Positions 34,201 to 46,733 of a stretch of DNA of 64,000 bases are shown one piece after another. The DNA is from Erythrocercus mccallii (lineage: Eukaryota; Chordata; Aves; Passeriformes; Dicruridae), in contig VZRG01000301.1 in assembly GCA_013397435.1 (NCBI GenBank), forward strand, positions 310,001 to 374,000. Reading direction: 5' to 3'. The translations under genes were made by a program, and so were the position numbers. The notes under the pieces were generated by a model. The model did no database searches and was not told where the DNA came from. It worked only from the letters and a program-made list of their open reading frames with translations. Numbering within the stretch: position 1 is the stretch's first letter; each line of letters opens with the position of its first letter.

Positions 34201-36749
34201 TGCTCAGGGTGACATGCTTGCTTCCTAGCTGTTGAAATAGCTATAAGGAGCTAAAAGAATCTTCCTGCACAACTAACAACAGCAAGTATGTTCAGCCTCC
34301 AGAAATCTGATCACACATGATTTAGCATAAAAACTTACTTTTCAAAATATTGCATTTAAATATGCCATAATATGTATGATTTTATTGACTCCACCAACTT
34401 TAAGTCCTCAGTGTCTTTGAATTAACATCAGGAACAGAATTCTCTGTTCACAGAGGTTAAATCTGAGGTCAGCAAACATAGTTGAATCTGATTTTCTGAG
34501 AATCTGCACACAGAAATCTATATCACCATCAAAATATCAGAGAGCAACAGCATAACATTTAGAAAGTCCTTGTGCCAAGACACAGTACTAATTGCTTCAT
34601 TGTGAGCCGACTTGGTCATCTTTAAGTATTGCCTGTCTCAGCACAGACGAACCACCAAGCATCAAACACAGCTGCAGTGATCCTCAGGGGAAGGTTTTGC
34701 TCAAATGACAATGGGAAGAGCAATGCAAATACGGGAAGGATTATTCATGTATGTGACAAACTGCTCTTGTGTTTGGGACTCACATCAGCACAGGTGTTTC
34801 TAACTCTAGTGCAGAAACCACAGAAATCTGTCAAGAGGATATGAGAAGCACTGTGTCAACATGGTAATCTCATCATAACTTGAGTTTCCATCTGAAATTT
34901 TCTTTCAAACAAAGAATATCTGATCTAAACAATATGTCACCGATTCTTGTTTCCAGAAAATCCATGAATGTGAATGATTGTACACCTCAGCCCAGGGTAC
35001 TTCCAAAATATATGATCAAAAAGACACTAAATATTACATGTTTGATCAGCTGAAAAAGAGCCTGCATCTCTCTGAGCACAAATCCTATGTTATCCCATAA
35101 TTTTGTCTTTAAAACATTACACCTGTATATTATTTCCCCTAGCAGTTTTCTGGAGAGAAAATATCAATCATTTTATTTAAATCATACATCTTGTGTTATG
35201 CATAAACATTGCTGTGTCAATACATTTGGATATATTCAGGAGGTGAAATTCAAGATTAAATACTGGAACATATTTAAGGGGTAAATTACATATAAATTAC
35301 TGAAAAAAGTAACTGCTTTTAAATTACTACCTAGTTCTTAGAGAACAGAATTAACTTTGAAGAATAAGTTCATTAAATCAAAAGAGAACAGTGTTTTATT
35401 TGCACAGTAAAGAATTGGAAAACCTATTAAATGGTCAAACCCTACTATAGTCAACAAAAAAACATCCAGCAAGTTGCAGTAAAATACTGATAGTAGCTGT
35501 CATAGCTAGGAGTCAAGTTTGCAAAATGCTGCATCCTCAAGTACATTTTCTGAAAATGAATTTATGTAAGGGAAAATATTTTGCATTTCACATTTAGGGT
35601 TAAGTCCAAATAATACGTTCCTTTAAACTGAAGCCATTCACTAGTAGAATTGTACAGAAGAAAATAATAGGATTTGATTTAAGAACTCTAGATAGAAAAA
35701 GCTTGAGAACTGTTCAGTGGATTGTTCAAAGATGAATACTTATTTGTTGCTCAATGAAAGTACCTTTAAGTAGTAGCAAAATTTGCCATTGAAAGCAAAC
35801 ATCCTTGGAGACAATTTCATATGCCTTTGTTTACATTTTTCTGGTGTTGGCTCCACCAAAAAACTGTAAAAAGACCTGTTTTCCATTGACAACAAATAAA
35901 TGAAACCAAAACAAATTAAAAACAAATAAAACAAGCATACCACTAAAAATTCCCAATGAGATTTAAAAGAGTCAGCATGGGATGAATTTTACATGGGGCT
36001 TAATATTTTCCTTTATGATACATGAAAGGGTTAGCACATCCTTCAGCATGATTCAGCTCTCATCAGACCATTAAGATATATAAATATTACACATATTTCA
36101 TTGCTTCTCTAATGATATTTGAAAGAACTTGCTTTCTCCCAAGAGTATGCATTCAAAAAGAACAAATAAATAAGCCCAAGCTTTTTTTAAAATTATTTTT
36201 TCATTTACACTTAAAAGTTTGAGCTCACTTAGCGATAAAGGACTACAGATTTCCCCCAAAAGCTTTACAGACTTATTAAAACAAAAATGTTATTCAGTGC
36301 ACATGCTGCACATGAGAGAAAAAAATGCTGATATGACTTTGGTTCCATTGAAGACATTCATGAATGCAGTTCCTCAAACACATGTACATGTACATTCAGC
36401 CTCCTCGCAAACAGGCTCAATCAACCTCAAATCAAATAAACATATATTACAAGAAATGAAACCTGTATGAGTGCTCTTCATAGCAGTACTCCTCATTAAA
36501 AGACTCTAATAATAATTTTGCTCACAAACTGACAACTAAAAAAAAAAAAAAAAGGTTTGAAAGAAGTTTTTAAAGTCCAGTATTGTGGGAAACAAATTTA
36601 TTGGCAATGAAAATCAACTCATTGTTTATCTTCATTATGAAGCCAAATTTCTCTATTAAGTTATTAATCTTATGTTAAACCAAAAATGAATGGGCTTAGA
36701 CCCACTCTTCCAGTTTTAATCAGTTATGTAAAAGATAACTTACTCCTCT

Positions 36750-36787
36750 GGAGATTGTTGGCTTCCATGGAGACTGTTGGCTTCCAC
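36750..36787. repeat. 2 x 19-bp tandem repeat
   Basis: GGAGATTGTTGGCTTCCAT (36750-36768) is followed directly by GGAGACTGTTGGCTTCCAC (36769-36787), with two differences. Confidence 0.93.
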
Positions 36788-37284
36788 GTGCCTTTTATGC
36801 ATCTCCAAGTTTTGCTTACTTGCTTCCTGGAAGAAGTGGGACACTTGACATGATTTCATGCTGTTTGATCTCATCACCTTCTGCAGAATTCTATCTACTC
36901 TCTCCCATATTGCAACTTCCTACTGCAGAAAATGGAGCTACCAAATTGCATACTTTTAAAATTTTTGCTTGAGTACAATTTTACCCTAGTTCCTCTTCAA
37001 GGTTAGGTTAATAATCTGTCCATATTAAGCATCTGAATGCAGCAGTCCTATCAGAGCTTTTTTCAATCTGGCTGCCGTTTCCTGTTCTATTTCCTTGTTA
37101 CTTCCCAACATTATGCTGCTTTTCTGTGTAATATATCATATTCGTATTTGTTCTCACATACATATGGAAGCTGTGCTCTGAAGTCAACTTTCTAATCTGG
37201 GCAGCTCTAATCACAAACACTTCAAGCTATTTTAGCTTCAGGAAACTAAAGATGCACAAAGGCATATATAAATATTCAAGAAAA

Positions 37285-37332
37285 CATACACATATACATA
37301 CATATGTATATTCTTGTATATATATATATAGC
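37285..37332. repeat. AT/ACATA-type microsatellite
   Basis: ACATACACATATACATACAT is followed by a TATATATATATATA run near 37316-37330. Confidence 0.85.
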
Positions 37333-38615
37333 AAAAGTGGGATTTGAAAGTGGGATGCATGGAAAAAAAACAGAACAACGAACACCCAAACACCAGTAAT
37401 TTAAAGAATCAGAATCTTTGTTACAGATCAAAGGTGTATGCTCTGTGGAACTACTCTCTCTTCTGTAATTCCTTATTTTTTAAGTTTATAATTAATAAAT
37501 CAAACTATTAGAGAACAAACTGTAACCTATTTTCTGCAAAGGGTGGCAATTTTCAAAGTTTACCTTTGAAAAGTCCACACGTCAATTACAAAGAACATTT
37601 TTTCTAAACTCTTTGTAGGTAACATTCCCCTGACAAATTGACCACTGGTAACCTTCCTGTAGACTACACAGCACCTGTGGAATTTAAAAACAGCTCTCAT
37701 CACAGACCCAGTCTGTCACTATTTTCCTTCAATTTTCAATTGCACACTACTCGCAGCACAGAGAGGAAAAGTAAATTGAAAATTCAGAAAGATGAAGGAG
37801 AACCAGTTCCAATATACAAGGCATGCATCTTGCTACCTGGACTTGAAAGTCACTCTGGTTTTATTGCTGGAAATTATTGTACAGCCATTATAAAAGAGAA
37901 GGTATAACACTCTTATGTATTCAAATAAAGGTACAGATTTCATTTACAGAATTTCAATGATAAATGAAACTGTCTCTTCGCAACACAATTCAGGAACAGC
38001 ACAGTTCAATTTTTTTGGTTACAAACATTCTCTGACAGGTGAGTTACGTTCTTTCTTCCACATTGCAGTGGAATTGATTCATTGACAAATGGGTGCAATT
38101 TAATAATTTCTAATCTACACAGTTTACAACACAAAAGGGGGTTAATAATCTTAGAACCTTGAACACATTTTAAATATACTTTATTCAGAAGTGAGATTTC
38201 CAATCTCTTGGGTATTGCCTCACATTTCCTGTTTTTATCTTCAAATAATTACTGTCCAAAATATACTCAAAGCTAGCTCAGTCTATTTCTTTATCTACTC
38301 TTTTTGACAGTCATTGCATTGAGGGATGCAACATAATTGTGTTATTTCAGGCAATAAAACGGTCATCCCCCATAGACAAATAATCAAGCAATTTAAAATG
38401 TGGTCATGGTTGCCTGAGCAGCCAGATTCTGATTTCAAAAGGCCTAGCTACATAATCCTGAGATGCTGTGCTTTTTAAGAGAAAATCCTTTCACAAAATA
38501 AATATTACCTGGGGGCATAGACGGAAGGTATAGAGAATTTATTGTTTTTGCAAACATCTTGTCTGCTCTCTGGATATAATAAGGTCAGAAATTCCTTAAA
38601 CTTCAGTTTTGTGTT

Positions 38616-38655
38616 ACACACACACACACAAACATACACACACACACACACACAG
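38616..38655. repeat. (CA)n microsatellite, slightly interrupted
   Basis: ACACACACACACACA, then AACATACACA, then further (CA)n. It produces long Tyr/His/Thr-like or Val/Cys-like chance reading frames on both strands. Confidence 0.95.
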
Positions 38656-40979
38656 AGTTTCCTGTCTGCTTTACATATACACACATACAAGTGTGGGGTA
38701 CTTTTGGGTAGGTTGTTTTGTGTGGTTGATTTTTATTTTTAATCCAAGACTTCAAGCTGTGGACATTTTGTTAATTTATTATGATACTGTGAAAGCTATG
38801 CAAAGCAGTTAATAAATCCTACAGATGAGAAAGTCATTGGAGAAGGCTGGAAGACAGATGATAGTTACAGTAAGAGGAGCACGTTCTTTATAGCATAAAA
38901 CTTATACAGCCTTCACAGCCAGTCCTGAGGCACTGAATTCAAATGAAATTGCTTGATGTCACATGTACCAGTTACCAAGTTAGAATGTGCATCTTCATCT
39001 ACCAAGTATTTGAGGTTCTTTGGTTAAGGCTTGACTTAGTTTTCTTGAAGAGTTTAAGCCAGAGCCATCTGTAGCAGTTAATAGATTATAATATCTTGAT
39101 TTGAACTCTTTTAAATGAAGTATCAATATCATATCAGGGAGCACAATTCTATTGAATGCATAAGACAAAGGAAGAAGGGGGAGATCTCATATTTCTCCAC
39201 TACTGATTTCCTTTTGACCATCAAATCTGATTTCCTGCAGGCTTTTTCTTTGTGGAGAGATGTATTTTCTAGCTTTCTAAGATGCGTATCCCACTCCATT
39301 CAAGGACCCACTCTTCGTGTCTTTCCCTTAACCACAGGATCTGCCTTCTCAGCATTCCCCCCAGCATCATTTACACATCAGGATATGCAGATCTTCATTT
39401 GAAGGTAAAACCAAAGTGACCCAGCACCACAGCACTGGGCAACCACCAAGGAAAGAGAAAAAAAACCCAGGACCTCAGACATTCACTGAACAGCTTTGGT
39501 ATTGTTACGTATCGTGAATCTCAAACAATTATTCTAATAAAGTACAAATGCATTGTCCAGCACCAAGCAGTAAAGCAGCATGAACAGGGTGATTCCATCA
39601 GACTGGTGCTTAATGAGATCACCTATCCCAGCAGTCCAAGGCCTGCAGCCCGTGGCAGCTCTCTCCTTTGCATCAGAACAGCTGCACAGCTTGCCATCAA
39701 ACCCTTCCACAACCTCTTCTCTCTGGCTTCCTCCAACATAAAGCTTTGTCCTTTTTTTTTTGTCCAACTTTAATAGTTGTAATTAAGTCCCCTTTGCTCA
39801 CAGTTCAGTAACCACAGACAATTGACAACTCTTCAGTCTCCTTCATGGACAGTTTTTCATGATTTTTTTTTTAAATTATATTAAAATAATTACCTCTGAA
39901 TGCACTTAGGTCAGCAAAATCCCCAGAAAACCATAACTATAATGAAAGTAAGTACTCTCAAATATTTTGTAAAATCACATGAAATTTTTCATTTATCTCA
40001 AAAAAGAAACACTGCAAAAGTAGGTCCTATTCTTACCTACATTTGTTGACATTTCTATCTTAACTCACATAGAAAATGACAACAACAAAACCATACTTGC
40101 TTATATGTTATTTTTCTAAACAATAATTCATGACGGCAAAAAAGAGTATTTTTTAACCATACAATCCATTTCTCCTACATTAATAACTGAAACACTGATG
40201 CAAATACTTTTTTAGTGACTTTTCAACTGTTTCAAAATTATTTTTCTTCAATGACATTGTCCAGAAACTTGTATTGCCTTGGGAAAATGATTTTAGAGCC
40301 AGGAAAACTTGTGGAACTTTGGAGAACATCACTATCCCCCAGATTTTTCTCTGGGTTAGGTTTTTTTGGGTTTTTGTTTTAGTGAAATAAGGACTTATAG
40401 AATATAACTTCCCTTTCTCCTGCTCCCGGAAATGAACAATATTAGAAGACAATAAGTCAAATTTCTCCCTCATATCCACATCATATTTTTATCATATGCT
40501 GATATGAGAGAATAAATAATTTTACTGTTTTCGTGCATATGTTTGCCTCATTATATCTTCTTGATATTAGAACAATTTGCTGGCAGTAGCAATGAGACAA
40601 GGTTAATCATCAGGTAAAGAAATACACTTGAAATGTTTAAGCTCTGCTGATTATGCAAGATTTACACAGTGACTCTACTGCAGATAATAATTTATTATTA
40701 AACTAAGATTTAAAAAATATTTTAAATATAAATAACTTTCATAATCACTCATACTCTTTAGTGTTTATACTCCTCTTTTATACTTAGCCATTCTACTGTG
40801 GAAATAAAGAAAACAGCATTTTTTTTTAGCTTTGCTTTGAGGCCACAATGAGCCCAAAGGTCTTGAAAAATTATCTAAAATACAAAAGTAAGAGACTTTT
40901 AAACATATTAATATGTACTAAAAGGATTTGTTTTCTAAACAGATAAAAGGAAACAGAACTGATACTAGAATTATTTACA

Positions 40980-41360
40980 AATCAATATCCCTCCCCTTGC
41001 TCACTGTGCCCTTCACTCAACTCACTGTTAGCTGCAAACTCTGCAACACCTCTGACTTCCTGGCAAATCTGGTTTTCCAACTCAGAAGGGCACAGCTCAG
41101 TGCAACATCTCTGCAGAGTCTCAGCAGGCTTGTTTCTCCTCCCATCCATGAACTGCAAAAGCCTCCCCTTCCAAAACGTGCCCAAATATGTCCTGGGGAA
41201 AAGCCCCGGCAGAGGAGCCCCGCACACCCCAGGTGTTCACCACACTCGCTTCACACTGGGATGAAACAACCCAGACTCTATGGAACTTCCCTCTAACGGC
41301 TGAGGAGGAGGGAAATCGTGGGCAAATATTTGTAAACTGCCTGACAGACTCCCGTGGAAA
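40980..41360. other. GC-richer patch with clustered CpGs, function unknown
   Basis: In an AT-rich, CpG-poor desert this 0.4-kb stretch is visibly GC-richer, with about seven CpGs between 41170 and 41360 (for example AAAAGCCCCGGCAGAGGAGC). Chance frames of 122 codons (+) and 81 codons (-) overlap each other; neither shows a recognisable motif. It could be a decayed repeat, a regulatory element or a non-coding RNA promoter. Confidence 0.4.
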
Positions 41361-42241
41361 GATTTAGTGAAGCAGTGAATGGCATCAATTCCTCCTTACC
41401 CCTATCAGCATGAATATCCACTCTGTTTACAAGACTGAGTTAAGTTCTAGTTTAATATGCTGTTTCCTTTCCATAAAGGCGTTCTGCCTTTTAGTTGAAT
41501 CAATTTTCTTGAAGATGGAACACTTCACAGTCCACATTTAAGATAAGATTGAAACAGATAAGCCTGAATGTGCTCTTAAAGGGCAAAAAATACCCACAAA
41601 AATCTGCAAAAGCTTACTTATTCAAGAGAAACCTTTTTCTATGAGGAATAGAGAAGATATATCCTACAACTTTGTCAAAATTAAGTACAACCCCCCATTT
41701 CTGCATATCTTCTGATTGTTTCACGCATGTGTGCCTGTGCCTTTCCTGCATCCCTTCACTTTCTTCCTAGAGGATGGAATCATTGATTGCTTTTCCCTTT
41801 CTATCAAAGCTAATGTTTGAGAAAGCTACAAGAGAAACAAGGGTGTTCCCTTATTTGCTCACATCTCACTCCATATGACTGTACTGTCAATACCTTTGAC
41901 AGTGCTGTCACAGGTGCACAACAGGTACTAACAATGCCATATCCTTTAAATACCATAAAATCCCGTGTTAGTTTTACTTGGAGACAGTGATTCATTGACC
42001 ATTCCATTTGAAATTCTCAGAGAGGAGCATTTAATGCTTGAGAAACACAAAAGAAAGGAAAAATAATGCAATCCCAGCAAAGAGAGCAAGAGTAGTAATG
42101 AACTAGCTTCACACTGCTTTTCCGTGTCTGTGTTTCCCAATGCATTTTGCAAATGGGGAGATTGCTGCAAAAAGTGAAATGAGGAGTTTTTCCATATTGA
42201 TTACAAAGACCAGTGGCAAAACTAGAATTCCTACAGAAAGA

Positions 42242-42329
42242 GATATTCTCTTTCTCCCACTTTGAAATACGTAAACTTGAGTACTGATATTCTCTTTCTC
42301 CCACTTTGAAATACGTAAACTTGAGTACT
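42242..42329. repeat. Perfect 2 x 44-bp tandem duplication
   Basis: Two identical 44-base units lie head to tail: 42242-42285 and 42286-42329, each starting GATATTCTCTTTCTCCCACT and ending ACTTGAGTACT. A partial third start (CTTTCCCACTG) follows. The absence of any mismatch implies a recent duplication or a polymorphic repeat. Confidence 0.97.
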
Positions 42330-42744
42330 CTTTCCCACTGTTTATACATAAGAAACCATAGTGTTCTGTAAGAGAGTAGATCCTCCAGGCTCTCTGCACT
42401 GTATGCATGGAGTCAGCTCTTACCTCAGGGATAGGGGGACTCTGTCCACAGCAGAACTTTTCCCTTCAGTGAAAGTCTCTTTGTCTCATTTTCCTCCTCT
42501 GCCATAGATGCCAGTGGGCACCACACAAAGAGAAGTGCACTATATCTCCTCTTCCATCTGCATTGCTTTCCAGAGCAGACCTGAGGAAAGGCATCAAGAG
42601 TGGACTCATGTGTGTGCATATATATGTGCATGTGTGTGTCTACAATAGAGGAATGAATGCATTTATATTTGTTTCTAATCTTTTGTGTCTTCACTGATGT
42701 ATTTCTTGTAGTATTTTTTTTTCATGGGCACTTCACTCAAACAT

Positions 42745-42833
42745 TGTCCCTGCCTATGGAACTGGATGATTTATTGGTCTAGATGATCTATAAGTTCCTT
42801 TCCAACCCAAGCCATTCTGTGATTCTATGATTA
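42745..42833 (+). mobile_element. CR1 LINE, 3' terminal scrap
   Basis: This is the last 90 or so bases of a CR1 3' end. It includes GTCTAGATGATCTATAAGTT, CCTTTCCAACCCAAGCCATT and the octamer tail CTGTGATTCTATGATTAT. Upstream sequence (42700-42745) is only weakly similar. Confidence 0.82.
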
Positions 42834-45800
42834 TCTGGATGTATATATGTTCTGGAAGTAAAATCGCCAACTTCTTTTTTTCTTGCCATAACTTGTGCCA
42901 TTCCTTGGAAACACTCTGAGAAATGAAATAGAATAAAAAGAATTAATCGTGTCAATTAGGATTGCAGAGAAACAAGATTATTGGAAGTTTCCATAGGGGA
43001 TGGAGAGAGAGCAGTTTGCATCTAAACAACAGACATATAGTGATACCACTTTTAATTTTAATTTTGCATAACTTATCCTGCAAAGACAGGCTTTCAGCTA
43101 TGAAACACTTTGCAGCTGCACTAAGATAGAGCCCTTGATGGAAACTTAAATGGAGACATAGAAATTTAACCCAAGGCCAAACTCAGAAGCAAGAGGTATC
43201 AATACTTAGTACCCCATGATGAATATCCTGCAGTCTATTTGCAATGTGTCTGGTATGTGTCTGATAGAGTTTTTATCTTTGAGTGAGTGCCAGACAGAGA
43301 ACTACATTTGTCACAGAAGACTGCTTGGAAGAGATGAACACTTCTCATGTGCTTCTGGTATACCCTTAAAATCAAAGCTACAACACCATCACAGCAAAGC
43401 AATGTGAAAGACTTGGTTCGCAGCCCATCAGCTCTCCTAGGACTTAATTAACATTTTAAAAGAACAAAATAATTTCCCCTACTGAACCAATATAGCAACA
43501 CATGTCAGATCACAACTTTAAAATTAAACTAAAGCAACAGACCTCTACCAGTGGATTAGATGTGATGAATTTGCACAACTGTAAAATTTTGGCATCATTC
43601 CTAGCAATGTGCTTCCATAGCTGTGCTATCATTACTTAAAAGCCATTTTAAAAAGACCTATAATTATCTGTGATCAGCACAAGGAAAATCCATTTAGAAG
43701 TAGGCTGATCCAATTTTTCAGTGACATCAACTAAATGACAAGCTTGTGGCACCTCCACCAACCATGCATGAAATATGGTTGCAGTAATCTAAACTTCCAA
43801 TAGATTTCCAAAATTTTAAATAAAAAAAGCTAAAACAAAAGGAAAAAACCTTCAAACAAACAAAACCCAAACAGCTTTATTGTCACTTGGGCTGTAAAAC
43901 ACACTTTAGAGGAGACACAGTATAATTCTTCTCCTCTTCAGAGTTAACATCTTCCTGTGCTAAGATATGCACTAGAGATTAATTACCTCACTCCAGTCAG
44001 GCTGTTCTGCTGACATCCTGCAGCCAAAGCACAATTGCCACAGAAACCTGGAAAGTTTGAATTTACCATGTCGTGCTGCTAAACCTCAAAACAAGTGCTG
44101 GGCAGTCATACTGTCCTGCACTTCTATTTATCATTGACACTTTTGAGTTTGTGTGGATGAAAAATTCCTGATGACCGTAGAGACTGACTCTCAATTAGAC
44201 ACAGAGACTGATATAACCAAAAAGTGCTATGACTGTAATGAATGAGACCAGATACTACGAGGAAGTTTGGAATGAAACACAGCATCCCACAGCCTTGCAT
44301 CATGGAGAAAATACATAATTAAAAAGACTCAGGTTTTTCATTAAAAAAATATGTTGAGTGAAAACTGAAGGTACAGAAGACCGTTGAAGCTGTAAATAGA
44401 GATGAAAAGGCTTCTAACCTGAAACATTATAAAATCCATTTAATATTAATTTGATTAGGGAAAGAAAACAGTATATTCATAACCTAAAGAATTATGAAAA
44501 GAATTATAAGGAAGACTTTTTTGCCAGCAAATTAGAATGAAATTAAGAAAACAGTAGGGACATATAAATCTTGCATGAAAATAATAAGGATATACTGTAC
44601 CTTCCAAAATTTCATCATAATGACAATTTTTCTATTTTATAATTTCCTTCTATTGTTTTGTAAAGGCAAGAGAAAGCAACTTAAAACAAGGAAAAAAAAG
44701 CTACAAAATTACCACGTTTCACAAGGCATCTTTCTTCCTTGTTTTTCCCCAAAATTTTAATACCAGTTTTATTAGACAGCCTAACATGTTATCCCCACTT
44801 GCAGAGATAAAGGAGAAAAATGAAAGCCTCTTTTTAGTTCCTAATGAAAAATATTGTATTACTGAAAATAACTTCAAAAGGTGAACATGGAAAGTTCTAC
44901 TAAATGAATTATTCCACTACTGCCATTTTTGTCCATTCTATGCATTCTAGTGCTTCTTTCAGGTTGATTTTTATAAATCCAATTTTAAAATCAGTAGAAG
45001 TTAATGTTAAAATTATGCATACATGCAACAATTTCCAATTAAGTTCTCCTAGCAAATTTCTACTTTTTCTTTTGGGAAATTATTTTCTACTTGTAAATTA
45101 TGAACAGCTTTCTTTTCAGAATTCCAACTTAAATCTCTTTAAGTGTCCTAGTAGAACATCATAACAACCTAAATAGTTCCCTGTGACATTTTTGACCCAC
45201 ACAGGTCTAAGGAATGTTACTTCTATTACTTTTAAAATATTCCCTAAAAGAGTTTCCAATGTCATGTACTTAAAATGAATTCCTCAATGGGTCTGGCTAT
45301 GATCCAGCTATACCAAGGAACACAATGCACAAAATGAGAATTAAAGAACAGCTTCATGCTCTTCTTCAACTTCCTTCATCTTTTCAATGTATTTTTTCCC
45401 CTCCTGTAATGTTTATTTTCTCAAGACACTTCCCTCACCATTACCACTGCATTGTATTTTATTCTTCATTGCCTGGTTCAGCCCTTTTTTTATTTTATTG
45501 TTGTGTGAGGTGGAAAAAAGCTTTTTTTGCAATACAGAATTGATTTCTTCTCCACAAGAGTGTCAGAAATCAGCAGGGAGTTGAAAAAATAAACATCCAG
45601 AGCCAATGTTTCTCCAGATAAAAACAGGAGGGGACAATATTTCCAACAATAATTGCTCATGTCCATTTTGATGAAAACATTCCTGACACAGGAAAGAGAA
45701 TTTATTTAAAAAATAAAAATAGGAGAAGAGAACAATCTCTGTCAAGCAAGTTTTAGCAAAAGCCGCGGACGTCGTCAATTCCTCCTTTTTATTCAGTCTG

Positions 45801-46705
45801 TTAAGGTCATGATGACTTTTAGGCATTTGCTTTCTATAAATCTTAAAGTATTGCTATTTATTGTCTTCTTTTTTAAAATGTAGTTTTATTCAATTTGCAA
45901 TCCTTTTATAGTCTTAATATTCAACGACATTGATAAGTCTATAATTTGATCAAATTCTTGATTTTGATCTTTCTTGAGTACAAAGAAACATATTCCAACA
46001 GGGGAAAAAAAAAAAAAAGGAAAAACAGACTCTTTTAATGTAGAAGATACTTAATGTATGGCATGTGATCAACAAGCTTAATTTTATACACAATATTCAA
46101 AACATATACATTATTTATGAAACTACTTCACATTATCAAATAGGAACGAGTTGTTTAGGAATTAATGAAGTTAAACACCAAGTACTGCAGAGGCTCTGCT
46201 TAGGAACACAACACTGACCTGTCTTTGTCTCACTGACCATTGGAATTCACTCCCAACACAGGCTGGACAGGTGGGTTCCTCAGGAAGGCACTTTCAGAAA
46301 ATGATAATTGAACAGCTCAACAGAAATGTTGAGCCCAGGAGGGCAAAGAAAAGCAAATCCTGCTTGAGATCATGTGGGCATGGACAAAAACAGAACTCAG
46401 CTTTCCATCTCCATTTTTGGACAGCTAACTGTCCTTTTGAGGAATTAAGTGAGCAAATTGAATCAAATTAAATTACATCTTATGGAATTAAATTAGTTAT
46501 AGGGGCTGGATTAATTCTGTGGTCCACTAATTCCAGTTCTGTTTTACTAGATTCTCTCTTGGCTTATTTATTCTCTCTTATTTTCTTTTTTATACATTTC
46601 TTCCTTTGTTCCTTTAATCTCACCTGTAGAACCACTTTTTAAATAATACACATATACAGACTCATCTTCATGCAGAGCATTCCAAGATAGTTTCTCCTCT
46701 TTTCT

Positions 46706-46733
46706 AATTTTTTCTTTTTTTTTTTTTTTTTTT
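46706..46733. repeat. T-rich homopolymer tract
   Basis: A long T run (with one C near its start) in a pyrimidine-rich stretch at about 46550-46735. Confidence 0.9.

Larger units (their letters stand above)
31269..42241. other. Intergenic AT-rich desert
   Basis: About 11 kb with no recognised gene. It holds the simple repeats and the GC-richer patch listed separately. Overlapping frames at 32413-32808 (+) and 32510-32749 (-) are not supported by motifs or splice context. Confidence 0.5.

Noticed and set aside
38505..38812. Cys/Val- and His/Thr-rich frames near 38.6 kb
   Set aside because: They are translations of the (CA)n microsatellite.
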